Shown: positions 1-8,256 of the stretch, piece by piece | Numbering within the stretch: the stretch's first letter is position 1 | Layout: the number at the start of each line of letters is the position of its first letter | Origin: Paenibacillus xerothermodurans | GTDB taxonomy: Bacteria; Bacillota; Bacilli; Paenibacillales; NBRC-103111 | Direction: 5' to 3' | Length of the DNA: 64,000 bases | Assembly (NCBI RefSeq): GCF_002220865.2 | Contig: NZ_NHRJ02000004.1 | Location: 1 to 64,000 of the forward strand | Notes under the pieces: model-generated | Told to the model about the DNA's origin: nothing | The model's database searches: none | What the model saw: only the letters and a program-made list of their open reading frames with translations | Program-made: the position numbers and the translations under genes

Positions 1-1
1 G

Positions 2-241
2 GAGGTCCTCCGCGAGGAGCAGACCGTCAACGAGATCGCAGCCAAATATGAATTGAGCCCGGTGATGATTAGCCGGTGGAAAGCGGAGTTCCTCGAGCGA
101 GCCTCAACGGTATTCGAGAAGAAAACAGGCGAAGCCGACAAACTGAGAAAGGAGTACGAGAGCAAGCAAGAGCATCTCGAGAAGCTGGTAGGCCAACTCA
201 CCGTAGAGGTCGACTGGCTCAAAAAAAAAATCTGGCCTTAA
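2..241 (+). CDS. IS3-family transposase OrfA, 3' part
   Basis: The frame is open from the first base, so the start lies before the window. The product shows the second half of a helix-turn-helix (VNEIAAKYELSPVMISRWK) and then a leucine/lysine-rich coiled coil ending VDWLKKK, as in OrfA of IS3 elements. The stop follows a run of ten A residues, the expected -1 slippage site for making the OrfA-OrfB fusion. It binds the IS ends and works with OrfB. Family certain; activity doubtful because orfB is damaged. Confidence 0.85.
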   Translation, partial: EVLREEQTVNEIAAKYELSPVMISRWKAEFLERASTVFEKKTGEADKLRKEYESKQEHLEKLVGQLTVEVDWLKKKIWP

Positions 242-1097
242 ATGAACCGCCCGAAGCACGTAAAGCAACGGTAGAACGTGACAATGCTAAATCACGGTTA
301 AGCGCCAGGCAGATCTGCTGAGTGTGAATAGAACAAGCGTCTACCGCCCCGGCAAGGAACATCGTGAAAGTGAAGAAAATGTACAGATCATGCATCGAAT
401 CGATGAGATCTACATGAAGCATCCCTATTTCGGCTACCGGCGTATGACAAGATTTCTCCGTGACCAAGGCTTCAAGATCAATCGTAAGCGCGTGCGCCGT
501 CTTATGCAGATCATGGGCCTTGAGGCGATCTACCCGAAGCCGAACTTGAGCAAACGGCTCCACGCCAAGTACACCCGCCCCTACCTGCTTCGCGGCTTAA
601 CCATTGACCGACCAAATCAGGTATGGGGGATCGACATCACGTATTTGCGGATGGGCAAAGGATTCATGTACCTGTTCAACATCATCGATTGGTACAGCCG
701 CAAAGTGATCGATTACGAACTGTCCAGCACACTCGAGAAAGGCTTTGTGCTTAAGTGCCTAAGACGCGCCTTCAGTCGCTGCAAGCCGGAAATTATGAAC
801 AGCGATCAGGGCTCTCATTTTACCAATGCCGATTACCTTGAGTTGTTAGAAAAGGAAGGCGTTAAGGTATCAATGGATGGTAAAGGCCGGGCCACGGACA
901 ACAGCCGCACAGAGCGGTATTTCAGGTCGCTCAAGTACGAATGTATTTATCTGAACGAATTCAAGGACCCTCGCGCATTGCGCAATGGGATAGCTCGCTA
1001 TGTCCAATTTTACAATCAGGAACGCCCTCATCAGTCTCTTAATGAAGCAAAGCCCGATCAATTCTATGCCCACAGCGTCGAGAAAATCGCATCCTAA
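229..1097 (+). pseudogene. IS3-family transposase OrfB, frameshifted near its N-terminus
   Basis: The open frame from 324 encodes a 257-residue integrase-core product with the DDE residues visible: D in WGIDITYL, D in MNSDQGSHF, and E in NSRTERYFRSLK. The normal OrfB N-terminus is present but in another frame: 229-321 reads a plausible OrfB start ending LSARQIC-stop, while the correct continuation (ADLLSVNRTSVYR) is in the 324 frame. The join at about 305-312 is best explained by a small deletion, perhaps seven bases between AGGCA repeats. A normal OrfB is about 275-290 residues. Either a dead copy or a sequence error. Confidence 0.75.
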
Positions 1098-1345
1098 TTT
1101 ACTAGATTACGAGAAGGAGGACATAACTTATTCCTCAAAAAATCGTGTCTTGACATTGGGGGGCATTACAGTTTCTATCCCGTCGTTGAGTTTAGTTTTC
1201 GCTTTTAGTACCTCAAACGTATGATTGGTTCAAAGTGTTGCAAAAAAAAATTTTTATCCATCGCATTCGCATTAGTGTATTGTTTCGTTGTCACCATGAA
1301 GCAAAATACATCAAATTATTATTCCGTTACTCCACCTGAATTCTC

Positions 1346-1489
1346 CTAGACACTCCGGTTTTTCCAAATCTGCCCCACTTCTTCGCCTTTGTCGAGCAAA
1401 GCGAAAGACAACCCCTTTTTCTTTAAAAAGTATCCCGCGGCAAGGCCAGCCTGACCTGAACCAATAACGATAACGTCATACGATTGCAT
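1346..1489 (-). pseudogene. czcO: CzcO-like FAD/NAD(P) monooxygenase, first 47 codons only
   Basis: Reading leftwards from ATG 1489, behind an AGGAGAGA ribosome binding site, the product starts MQSYDVIVIGSGQAGLAAGY, a classic GxGxxG dinucleotide-binding fold, and continues to VGQIWKNR, the conserved end of the first beta-alpha-beta block in this family. A TAG stop at 1346-1348 follows and no more of the protein is found; full-length relatives are about 350 residues. It lies directly downstream of the broken czcD on the same strand, the czcD-czcO (trkA) operon order of Bacillus. Truncation between here and the IS end at 1170 suggests IS-associated deletion. Confidence 0.7.
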
Positions 1490-1540
1490 CAAAATCTCTC
1501 CTAAGTAGCAGCTACACTTTATTTCCGTATGATTTGTGGC

Positions 1541-2086
1541 TTAATTTTCAACTTGAATGGTTCTGTGATGAATCGTAAACTCCTTTTCCATCAGTTCTAT
1601 CGCTTGTTGAAGGATCTGCTGACAGTCCCATCCATCCTTGACAAGTATGTGGCAACTCATGGAATCCAGCCCGGACGTGATGGTCCAAATATGCAAATCG
1701 TGGACATCCTTCACACCGTCAATGCGCTCCAAGGCTTCCTTAACAGCAGTTTGATTAATGGAACTTGGCGTGCCTTCCATGAGAATATGAACCGTATGAT
1801 GGATGATTCCCCAGGCGCTTTTTAAAATAAGCAAAGCAACCTAAACCGAAATAATCGGGTCGGTGATATACACCCAAAGCAATACCATACATAGGCCGGC
1901 GACAATGGCACCTACAGAACCTAAAGCGTCTCCGAGAACGTGAAGATAAGCGCTTTTTAAATTCACGTTGTTTTTTACGTCACCTTTTCGCATGAGGGAC
2001 CAAGCGCTAGCCAAATTCGCGAGCAAACCAATTAATGCAATCAGTATCATAGAGCCGCTTGCTACGGCTGGTGGGTTAAACCCAGA
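1541..2086 (-). pseudogene. czcD: Cation diffusion facilitator (CzcD-type), truncated with in-frame TAG
   Basis: The remaining codons encode the back half of a zinc/cadmium/cobalt efflux transporter: a membrane segment near MILIALIGLLANLAS, the transmembrane metal-site helix HVLGDALGSVG, and the cytosolic C-terminal domain with VHDLHIWTITSGLDS. The frame is interrupted by TAG at 1841-1843 at a position where relatives have Leu; both sides are in the same frame. The first half of the protein is absent: upstream of codon 2084 a stop follows and no homologous sequence is seen. It would be co-transcribed with the czcO fragment downstream. Certain family, certainly not functional as read. Confidence 0.85.
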
Positions 2087-2260
2087 TTAAGTGAATGTGC
2101 AGAATACAAAATCTGTTGGGCAGAGGTATCTTCAATAGCTCCAGACACCATCCTCCACATTCCAGGATTTTGGACCGTCCATAGACAAAAAAACTAGTTG
2201 TGCTATTATAACTCATAAGATCCCATCTGGGGTCTATTTAACATATGGAGGATGATTGCT

Positions 2261-2335
2261 TTGAACGAAAAACAGAGACGTATTTTCCAAAACAATCCTG
2301 GGGGAATGGTAGGTGAAATCTTCTATGAGCCATAG
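2261..2335 (+). CDS. Short leader ORF upstream of the Gre-like gene
   Basis: A 24-codon frame begins with TTG at 2261, nine bases after a strong GGAGGA site, and ends at TAG 2333-2335, inside the first codons of the Gre-like gene. The predicted peptide starts MNEKQRRIFQNN. The good ribosome binding site and the overlap suggest a translationally coupled leader peptide; alternatively it is the old N-terminus of the downstream gene cut off by a frameshift. I recognise no family. Confidence 0.4.
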   Translation: MNEKQRRIFQNNPGGMVGEIFYEP

Positions 2336-2762
2336 TATTCTCACTAATGGGTTTCGCGATGGTTTACTGAAACAGCTCGTATATTTTGATGAAAACAAAT
2401 ACAACCTTTTAGACAAGTTTGCCTCGAGTACTGATTTTGAGAAAAATCAGATTGATCGGCTTGTAAAACATTATCAGAAAAGGGTAGAGAATATTCTAGC
2501 CGGTTTTCACGAAGACCTACTTCAATCCAGAGTCTTAATAGGCTCTAAAGTACTGCTTCAATTCGAGAATGAGGACCAGACTGAGACCTACCACATTGTA
2601 TTGCCCGATGAGACCAACTATGACAACTGCATCTCTTTTTTATCACCGTTGGGCAAAGGTCTCCTTTTTGCGCAGTGTAAGGATACGATAGCTATTCATA
2701 CCCCGCAGGGAGAGCAACGTGTTCTTGTTCTCAAGAATGAATATGTGCTCAATACATCGTAA
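2313..2762 (+). CDS. GreA/GreB-family transcription elongation factor-like protein
   Basis: 149 residues starting at GTG. The C-terminal 80 residues (VLIGSKVLLQF ... VLPDE ... PLGKGLLFAQCKDTIAIHTPQGEQRVLVL) match the GreA/GreB C-terminal domain, which binds near the RNA polymerase secondary channel. The N-terminal half is predicted helical (EKNQIDRLVKHYQKRVENIL), as expected for the coiled coil of these factors, though shorter and poor in the acidic tip of GreA. Such short paralogues may regulate polymerase rather than rescue backtracked complexes. The start is uncertain because no good ribosome site precedes GTG 2313; coupling to the short upstream frame is possible. Confidence 0.7.
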   Translation: MKSSMSHSILTNGFRDGLLKQLVYFDENKYNLLDKFASSTDFEKNQIDRLVKHYQKRVENILAGFHEDLLQSRVLIGSKVLLQFENEDQTETYHIVLPDETNYDNCISFLSPLGKGLLFAQCKDTIAIHTPQGEQRVLVLKNEYVLNTS

Positions 2763-3001
2763 CGAAAGAAGAGGAAAATGCGTGGTATCCAAATATACAC
2801 CTGAGGGTGCTTCAATGACACAGGCCATCGTTTCCTAATTGTTTTTTTGCGGTATTTACGATCTATGAGAACCCGCTGCCGTTAGTGGAGCGAAAGGGCT
2901 GCTACGTGGGGCTGTTGACAAAGTGGGCCAGGGAATCAATTTTCCTTAGTCCACCTTGTTTTTGCTCTTATTACGTGTGAATTCGGAGGCTTAGTATTAC
3001 A

Positions 3002-3422
3002 TTATTTCACTTGTGACATGATAACTTCCTTCAATTTCTCTGTGCCAAACGCACCCGGATTGATGGCATTTGCATCCGGGTAATATACCCCCCTTAGCGA
3101 AGTGCCATCCTGCAGATGCACACGCAAGAACACGCGGCCATCGTCATTGGCATGTTTGGTTTTTGCGTAAATCGCGTCAAAACCGACATATGCCAGTCGC
3201 AACAGTTCCTGCACAAAAGCCTCGGACGCTTCCGCGTCAAAATCGCGAATATGACTGCCATCATAGGAGCTTTCGATGCTCACTTTCTCGATTTTTCCCT
3301 TCAATATCGAGCAAATCGCCTAACGTTTTCGCGCCGGGATTTTCTCGGACTTCATACACTTTATTATCGGCCGCGACACGAAACGACCGATCGTATCCCT
3401 TTAATTCATAAAGCCAATGTTG
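3002..3422 (-). pseudogene. Conserved hypothetical protein, frameshifted
   Basis: The downstream frame (3304 to 3002, TTG start) encodes 100 residues ending RGVYYPDANAINPG ... KEVIMSQVK. Just upstream, another frame (3422-3305) reads QHWLYELKGYDRSFRVAADN ... NPGAKTLGDLLDIEGK, which joins naturally to KIEKVSIESSYDG of the first frame. The two pieces therefore look like one protein of at least 138 residues broken by a single-base frameshift near 3300; further N-terminal sequence may be lost. I do not recognise the family. Confidence 0.5.
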
Positions 3423-3977
3423 TCACCGTCGCTACACCGAATTATTCTAGTTAATTATTGGAAATCCTTTATTTTCACCAAGTCACTACAGATTTGATAA
3501 AACGATGCCTTTGACCTAACAGAAGCGTAATTGAAGCAAATTACCGGTTTCCGCTGGAGTCCACAACTCGTGTACATGTGCTTATCAGCTGGCCAACCTG
3601 AGTTGGTTATAATCAAAAAAGCAGCCGCTCGGAATGGCGGCTGCTTTGGTGTCGTCACGGAAAAGGCGTATCTTTTGCAATATTATTTTTCTAAATTCTT
3701 AAATGTGTTAATAGTTATTGGACGGGACCTGACGCTTTATCACGCTGCGATCCGCGGTAAGATCAACACATTCAGTCTAATACTTCATTTTATTCTAACA
3801 TACGCTCAAATTTCCCGTTTATTTTTCTGGCAGAAACGTAGATGCCAGACTTTCTGCTCAGCTTGAAAAAGCGGTGAATGTTTTCGCTGCTTCGCATAAT
3901 AATTGACAGTTTGGCAATATCAGAAAGGCAAGCCGAATGAGCAGTGCAACTCGCCACTTAGTGTACGCCTAGGTAAA
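3423..3977. other. Gene-poor stretch with one leftward terminator
   Basis: Apart from the hairpin at 3619-3646, no frame in this stretch has a ribosome binding site and recognisable product. The frames of 60-110 codons found here lack coherent protein composition. The hairpin faces left, so a leftward transcript from somewhere in 3650-3960 may once have existed; nothing identifiable remains. Confidence 0.4.
3619..3646 (-). terminator. Rho-independent terminator (leftward)
   Basis: GCAGCCGC and GCGGCTGC form a perfect 8-bp stem extended by AA/TT, and on the minus strand the stem is followed by TTTTTTG. It would end transcripts coming from the right. Confidence 0.75.
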
Positions 3978-4007
3978 AAAAGTAGACCCTGGCTCAGGTC
4001 TACTTTT
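3978..4007 (-). terminator. Terminator of the thermonuclease gene
   Basis: AAAAGTAGACC and GGTCTACTTTT form an 11-bp stem just beyond the stop of the nuclease gene, with a T run on both strands, so it can act in both directions. Confidence 0.85.
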
Positions 4008-4014
4008 TCTGCTC

Positions 4015-4959
4015 TTATTTTTCACATGCCACGCCATCGCCATCTCGGTCCAATTTCCTACTGTATCCTGGGTCTCCTTCGTATAGCGGTGCTTTGCCTA
4101 AACTCTTTACCTCCGTGCAATTCTTATACACTATATTCGTACTTGGTTTTGGCGCCTCCTGCACAGGCGGCGCAACTGGCGCTGGTTTAGGTTCTGGTTT
4201 AGGTTCTGGTTCTGGTTTTGGCTCAGGCTCGGGCTGAGCTGGTGCCACCTGGGGCTGTTGCTCCTCTTTTTTCACGGCCGTTTCGTCGTAACCTGTTTCC
4301 GTTACGTAATTCTCTATGCTCCATATGCCCAATTTTGCAGTCTGAGCCTGTGTTTGTAATTCGCGGAAGCGATCCACATACTTTACATCAGGTGGGTACA
4401 CCGCGACTCTCGCCAGCCCCTTTTCAAGCAATGTTGCATTAAACATCTTGCCATCTAAATAGACATACATTAGCAAGCGACCGTATTTATCTCGTTCCGT
4501 TACGTCTTTTTCTAGAGTGGCTTCTTTACCTTCCAATGTTTCCTTCGTAAAGGCCGCTGCTTCCGGGCCAAATGGCTGAACAGGTTTATCAGGATGTTTC
4601 GTTTCTGCTGTGTCGATGAGCAGCATGCGTACGGTCTCTTTCTTGCCATCGAGTTCAACTTCTAGGGCATCTCCATCGACAGCCCGTAACACTTTCGCGG
4701 TGATTTGTGTGTTATTTACAGGTTCAGGTACTCCTGCCTGCTTTACCTGCTCTGGCTGCACGGACTCTGTTGTTGCCGCGGCCATGGGTTTCTCTGACGG
4801 AGGCGCGTTTACCGCCGCCACACACATGGTGACGAACAAAGCGCCTGCGCCAATAGCGAATTTCTTTGCTTTACCTGTTTTTCTAAGCCAGGCCACTAAG
4901 GTCACAACAAGGCAAAATAAACAGCCTAACAAAGCGATGATACCAATTGCGTCCCACAT
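4015..4959 (-). CDS. Membrane-anchored thermonuclease (SNase) with excalibur calcium-binding domain
   Basis: 314 residues. Two hydrophobic segments at about 4-22 and 34-52 anchor the protein; the rest should face outside. Residues about 87-215 are a staphylococcal-nuclease fold: VDGDALEVEL (metal-binding Asp), VRMLLIDTAETKHP (catalytic Arg and Glu) and DKYGRLLMYVYLDG (second Arg). A proline/glutamate-rich spacer of PEPEPKPEP repeats follows, then the excalibur domain with DRDGDGVACE, a calcium loop. It should degrade extracellular DNA or RNA. The ATG has a good GGAGGA site 11 bases upstream. Monocistronic, with its own terminator. Confidence 0.93.
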   Translation of the reverse strand: MWDAIGIIALLGCLFCLVVTLVAWLRKTGKAKKFAIGAGALFVTMCVAAVNAPPSEKPMAAATTESVQPEQVKQAGVPEPVNNTQITAKVLRAVDGDALEVELDGKKETVRMLLIDTAETKHPDKPVQPFGPEAAAFTKETLEGKEATLEKDVTERDKYGRLLMYVYLDGKMFNATLLEKGLARVAVYPPDVKYVDRFRELQTQAQTAKLGIWSIENYVTETGYDETAVKKEEQQPQVAPAQPEPEPKPEPEPKPEPKPAPVAPPVQEAPKPSTNIVYKNCTEVKSLGKAPLYEGDPGYSRKLDRDGDGVACEK

Positions 4960-5085
4960 TTAATTTTTCCTCCACTTGCGACAATTTTCAACAACGTATG
5001 ATACCAAAAAAAGAGAGAGTAGAATAGCCCTCTCAGTCTGCTAAGTCGCTTACAAAGTCGCCCTAGGGAAGGGTCTACAGGCTGA

Positions 5086-5109
5086 AATAGTCCCCGAGAG
5101 GGGACTATT
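5086..5109. repeat. Perfect 10-bp hairpin with GAGA loop
   Basis: AATAGTCCCC-GAGA-GGGGACTATT. The stem is perfect but no T run follows on either strand, so it is not a standard terminator. It lies 130 bases upstream of the nuclease start, on the side of its leader or promoter. It may be a regulatory RNA hairpin or a small-element end. Confidence 0.6.
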
Positions 5110-5240
5110 CCGCAACATTCCATAGACCAATAGATGAATGATTGGCGTAATTTCATCTTATGCCAAAGAAACATTCTCTATGACTTGATTTGGCAATTTA
5201 CACGCGGCCTGAAATGGATCGCGCGCCATAAGAAATAGAA

Positions 5241-5264
5241 AACTGGACCCGACAGGATCCAGTT
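5241..5264 (-). terminator. Weak leftward terminator candidate
   Basis: AACTGGA...TCCAGTT forms a 7-bp stem with a 10-base loop; on the minus strand it is followed by TTCTATTTCTT. It lies downstream of the small minus-strand ORF at 5426-5611 and could end its transcript. Confidence 0.4.
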
Positions 5265-5425
5265 GCCGTCAACAACTATGCAATCGTAAACCAAGTCGCC
5301 ACAGATGTCGTATCGATGCTTGGTTTTAAATATATAATCAGGGAACCCGTGCCATAGCTCTCATTCCCACACATTAAGCACTTCATGAATATTTTTAATC
5401 ACGCTACGTTAAATGCTACATTAAA

Positions 5426-5611
5426 TCAAAGTTCAAAGGATCGATTGTTCACTTTTGGCGGTACAGTCGCAGTAGCCTGCTCTAACATGTTGTCTTTGAT
5501 ATGCACAGGTAAATGGGGCCTCTCTCTAGCCGCCGTTTTCGTCGAAATGGTCGCCTTGCCGCCCGTCCGAATCGCGTGAATGTTCGCTTGTTCGGCTTCG
5601 TGGTCAGGCAA
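5426..5611 (-). CDS. Small hypothetical protein, paralogue of 8823-9017
   Basis: The 61-residue product ends with RPHLPVHIKDNMLEQATATV, nearly the same as PHLPMHIKNNMLEHASALIQ in the ORF at 8823-9017 on the same strand, with the same spacing to the C-terminus. Sharing at the protein level between two copies 3.4 kb apart argues that this is real coding sequence. No clear ribosome binding site precedes the ATG, and the frame may be the remaining 3' part of a longer gene. Family unknown. Confidence 0.45.
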   Translation of the reverse strand: MPDHEAEQANIHAIRTGGKATISTKTAARERPHLPVHIKDNMLEQATATVPPKVNNRSFEL

Positions 5612-5639
5612 CCCGGCGCGGAGATTTATCTTCGGTTCA

Positions 5640-5815
5640 ACGACTTGATACTAGCGGCTGAACTCATGAGTCATTTGCGTGATGACGTGAATACGCTCAC
5701 GACATTTTCGATGAGCAACACATACCCTCAAAGAACGTGATCGGCTATATGTATAGGAGAATTAACACTAGTCTACATCTAATTTGCGGGTGGTGTCAGC
5801 TTGGCTGGTACTACC
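5640..5815 (+). repeat. Diverged inverted duplicate, copy 1 (partner 9510-9690)
   Basis: About 5655-5815 is the reverse complement of about 9520-9690 at roughly 80-85 % identity by eye, e.g. AAGAACGTGATCGGCTATAT is shared exactly. Both copies keep the frame HLRDxVNTLTxFSMxNT...QRT-stop, so this appears to be the end of an old gene plus its downstream region. Here the downstream peptide frame is broken by TAA within LVYI-stop-FAGG. Confidence 0.65.
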
Positions 5816-5961
5816 CCGTATAGGAATGTGAAAAGGTATTACATTATCAAACCATATTTTAGCAATGGGGACTCCCCAGCCCCTAGTCGGAAGGTCGTTG
5901 CAGCAAAGAGCCACAGCATATAGAAACGGTGGCTCTGCTTACTTTTGCTCGATATGCGTTG

Positions 5962-6501
5962 TTATGTCGATCGAGCGACACTCAATAGAGGTGGCTGCTT
6001 GCCCTGATTGAGCACCTCAAGTACCGACAAAACACTGGTTTCACCACGATTAAATTTGTCCATGAGATCCTTTGCTTCCTCTTTGTCACCGAACCAATCA
6101 GGATCTCCGCTAATGTCTATGTTTAATTCTACCTTATTATCAACAGCTATTTTTAGCATCTCAGCCGGTTCGCTCTCTGGGAGTGCAAGTTCCAGGTAAC
6201 AATGATGTTCACGATCCGGCTGTTCCGACGCAATCTGCGCCGAAGTTTTCAGCGTGGGCGCTATCATATAACACCACTCGCCGTGTTTCACCTGAATGGT
6301 TATGATGTAGTCTTTCTCGCCAGTTCCGCGCGCGCCATGAAAATGCGCCCACAAAAACACGCCGGCCTGTCCGCCTCTTGCCAGAAAGGCTTCGACTTTG
6401 CCCTCCCCGATTGACTTCGACGCATGAGCGATTCTATCCGCCTCGGGTGGCGGATTGAACTTCACCGCCTCCGTATCATAAACACAATTCCAATTGCTCA
6501 T
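5962..6501 (-). CDS. Hypothetical acidic cytosolic protein
   Basis: Start chosen at ATG 6501 (MSNWNCVYDTEAVKF) because GAGAGGAATGTGACGAA places a ribosome site at the right distance; an in-frame ATG 12 codons upstream lies within the preceding reading frame. The 179-residue product has no signal peptide or membrane segment, is acidic, and carries no motif I know; the end (RGETSVLSVLEVLNQGK) is predicted helical. It starts just after the stop of a decayed frame at 6518, so the two were probably co-transcribed. Confidence 0.6.
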   Translation of the reverse strand: MSNWNCVYDTEAVKFNPPPEADRIAHASKSIGEGKVEAFLARGGQAGVFLWAHFHGARGTGEKDYIITIQVKHGEWCYMIAPTLKTSAQIASEQPDREHHCYLELALPESEPAEMLKIAVDNKVELNIDISGDPDWFGDKEEAKDLMDKFNRGETSVLSVLEVLNQGKQPPLLSVARST

Positions 6502-6517
6502 TTCGTCACATTCCTCT

Positions 6518-6783
6518 CTATTGACCTGATGTAGCATTCTTAGAATAACCGATCAATAGCAAATTGATGACAATAAGTTCAGTTGAATCCATGCCTTTAG
6601 TCAACGACGTATAATCGTAAAGTTCACCCCCAATTCCTAAATTCTGGATAAATCTAACCATATTGAGATTGGTATTGCGTTCTCGTTTGTTTAGTAGGAC
6701 CCGTGATCCAACTCCATGCGGCCAAGCAATTCATAATCTGAGCACGCCCGCCGGAAGAAAGAAGCTATAAAAGCAACGAGAAC
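6518..6783 (-). pseudogene. Decayed hypothetical gene upstream of 5962-6501
   Basis: Two overlapping frames read like one protein: the upstream frame gives FFRRACSDYELLGRMELDHG-S-stop, and the second gives GSRVLLNKRERNTNLNMVRF then QNLGIGGELYDYTSLTKGM, ending at TAG 6518-6520. A one-base shift near 6710 joins them. The composition (SDYELL..L..D, then NRN-like and ELYD) loosely recalls small domains of polyvalent plasmid/phage proteins, but this is a weak impression. If intact it would be about 85-90 residues. The stop is 17 bases before the next gene. Confidence 0.4.
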
Positions 6784-6803
6784 AACGCCCGGTTTTGGGC
6801 GTT
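6784..6803 (-). terminator. Leftward hairpin terminator candidate
   Basis: AACGCCC-AAAACC-GGGCGTT on the minus strand, a 7-bp GC-rich stem 18 bases past the stop of the gene at 6822. The following bases (GTTCTCGTTGCTTTTA) are only moderately T-rich. Confidence 0.5.
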
Positions 6804-6821
6804 ATCAATTCATCGACTATG

Positions 6822-7287
6822 CTACACTTCTTGCAAAATAGGACCGTGGAACGTCTGTTCATCTTCGCCTTGTCCTATCTTTATACCTGTGCGGAAAACC
6901 TTTAGGCTATCAACTCGCCGACCGCTATACTTCCAAAACGAGCTAGCTAACGCTTCGGCATTTTTCTTCAGTGTTGTGATTAGATCATCCAGGCTCCTTG
7001 GAAAATTTCGGTCATAGGTTTGTGATATTACCGGGGCAGCGTATTTCCATCTGACTTCAATAGCGATAAATTTTTACTTGGTAATCAACGCCAGGGTGCT
7101 CCCGAACTCTCTCCTTGAAGATAATCTGTTTCGGCAGTACACTGCGATACTGATAGGCGAATTGCTCACCATTTGATTCGGCATCCTGACCGTGAAACAA
7201 TGCGAGCACCGCATCAGCTTCCCAGCTCAGCTGCGCAGCGTATACAATAGCGAGCTCTTGAATTTTCTTATCGTTGGGTAGTATCAT
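6822..7287 (-). pseudogene. Hypothetical protein broken by a one-base insertion in an A run
   Basis: The first frame (7287-7057) gives 76 residues from MILPNDKKIQELAIVYAAQL to DYQVKIYRY-stop. Directly past the A run at the join (GTAAAAATTTATCG), a second frame continues as FIAIEVRWKYAAPVISQTYD ... GEDEQTFHGPILQEV and stops at 6822. Removing one A gives an uninterrupted protein of about 155 residues. Its start has a usable AGGAGAGA site. Family not recognised; no membrane segment. The lesion may be true decay or a homopolymer miscall. Confidence 0.6.
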
Positions 7288-7390
7288 TTTGTCTCTCCTA
7301 CGCTCGTTAATGCTAAGTACACTATTTTATTGTTGCTATTTCATCCAATCGCTATTCCCGAAGCGGAAATCGATAATTTCACAACAACAG

Positions 7391-7716
7391 CTATACCGCA
7401 GTTATGATCCTACATTTGGGAAATGAGCTGCAACCATAAAACTCGCCTTTGGAATTTTCCGTAAAACCATCTTACTTCCACATTTCAAGCAAGTCTTCTC
7501 GCCGGTCGGCATCGCTTGCTGTACAGTGTTTGCGGAAGGTGCCGAACCTGGGTTCAGTTTTAGAATCATCTCGATGAGCTGTGCAGCACGGTTGATTAGA
7601 CTAATGCGATTTGATTTTGCGAGCGCGTAAGCCTCGTCGGTATATTCCCTGTTCGCATTCACCCAGCCCTCCGCAGCGCCGTAATGTGCAATGGCCGCTA
7701 AAACGTCAAAAGCCAC
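7391..7716 (-). pseudogene. Small protein with topoisomerase-type zinc ribbon, frameshifted
   Basis: The first frame starts MAFDVLAAIAHYGAAEGWV and reaches TCLKCGSKMVLRK, the first Cys pair of a zinc ribbon. It then continues as non-homologous residues. In another frame from the same point the sequence reads NSKGEFYGCSSFPKCRIITAV, i.e. the missing GxFxGCSxFPxC half. One base lost from a run of A at about 7459 explains this. Restored, it would be about 108 residues: a helical N-terminal part and a C4 zinc ribbon of the topoisomerase I type that binds nucleic acid. Confidence 0.6.
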
Positions 7717-7793
7717 TCGCTAGGAGTGGCATTGTTCTTAAGAGAACTATAAAGTTTTATGCTGCAAGGGCGCTGTTTAAATTTATGTATTAT

Positions 7794-8129
7794 TCAGAAT
7801 AATTCCCGGCATTTGTTTAAGACATTCAGCAGATCATCAGGATGAAGTGATCCCAACTTTTTGATTAATTTATCTTTACTCACTGGAAATAACTTTGAGG
7901 TTCTTGCTACAGACTCTCGAGCAAGCCCAGCCACTTGCCAATGAAAAAGAATTATATCTGCCCCTACCTTTGGCGCGTGAGTCGTGATAGGGGCTGTCAA
8001 TACATCCACATCAATAGCTTTGTCATTCCCTACAATTACTATTGGCCTAACTTTGAACTGCTTTGTAGCTGTTTGGTAAACGCTAGCTATCCAAACGTCT
8101 CCCGGCTGATAGGTGGCCGTAGAGCTCAT
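7794..8129 (-). CDS. PemK/MazF-family mRNA interferase toxin
   Basis: Starting at MSSTATYQPGDVWIA the product is 111 residues; ATG at 8144 is an alternative start. GDVW near the N-terminus, RPIVIVGND, the strand DVLTAPIT, and ART.KLFPVSKDKL..KLG.L are the landmarks of MazF/PemK proteins, ribosome-independent or -dependent RNases that cut mRNA. The gene overlaps the small upstream antitoxin frame by 47 bases, the usual antitoxin-then-toxin order. No frameshift is seen, in contrast to its neighbours, so the pair may still be active and may be what stabilises this decayed region. Confidence 0.82.
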   Translation of the reverse strand: MSSTATYQPGDVWIASVYQTATKQFKVRPIVIVGNDKAIDVDVLTAPITTHAPKVGADIILFHWQVAGLARESVARTSKLFPVSKDKLIKKLGSLHPDDLLNVLNKCRELF

Positions 8130-8256
8130 CGTATATATCGTCATCCCCTTCGAACCAAAAATCAAGTTCGGTTCCAGCGATAATTGCTTTTTTGCTGATT
8201 TCAGCTAGAGTAAGATCATCATTGTTGTGCTTCGTGGATTCATTAGTCATTTTCAT
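8083..8256 (-). CDS. Putative antitoxin of the MazF/PemK pair
   Basis: A 57-codon frame from ATG 8256 (or ATG 8250) behind GGAGGTGTC, ending at TAG 8083-8085 inside the toxin gene. The product is acidic and mostly helical in prediction, with DDLTLAEISKKAIIAGTEL and an acidic tail FWFEGDDDIYDELYG. Size, acidity, gene order and overlap fit a type II antitoxin that would block the toxin with its flexible C-terminus. No DNA-binding motif is obvious. Confidence 0.65.
   Translation of the reverse strand: MKMTNESTKHNNDDLTLAEISKKAIIAGTELDFWFEGDDDIYDELYGHLSAGRRLDS

Larger units (their letters stand above)
1..1170 (+). mobile_element. IS3-family insertion sequence, right part (left end outside window)
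   Basis: The element holds the end of orfA (helix-turn-helix) followed by orfB (DDE transposase), the usual IS3 order, with a run of ten A at 221-230 where IS3 elements shift frame. After the orfB stop, the sequence ending GGGGGGCATTACA near 1170 reads on the other strand as TGTAATGCCCCCC, a typical TG...CA terminal inverted repeat. The left end and target duplication are outside the window, so the exact right boundary is inferred. The internal lesion in orfB suggests the copy is inactive. Confidence 0.8.

Noticed and set aside
2763-3001. 18-codon frame MVSKYTPEGASMTQAIVS at about 2782
   Set aside because: Weak ribosome site and no support beyond openness; too short to claim.
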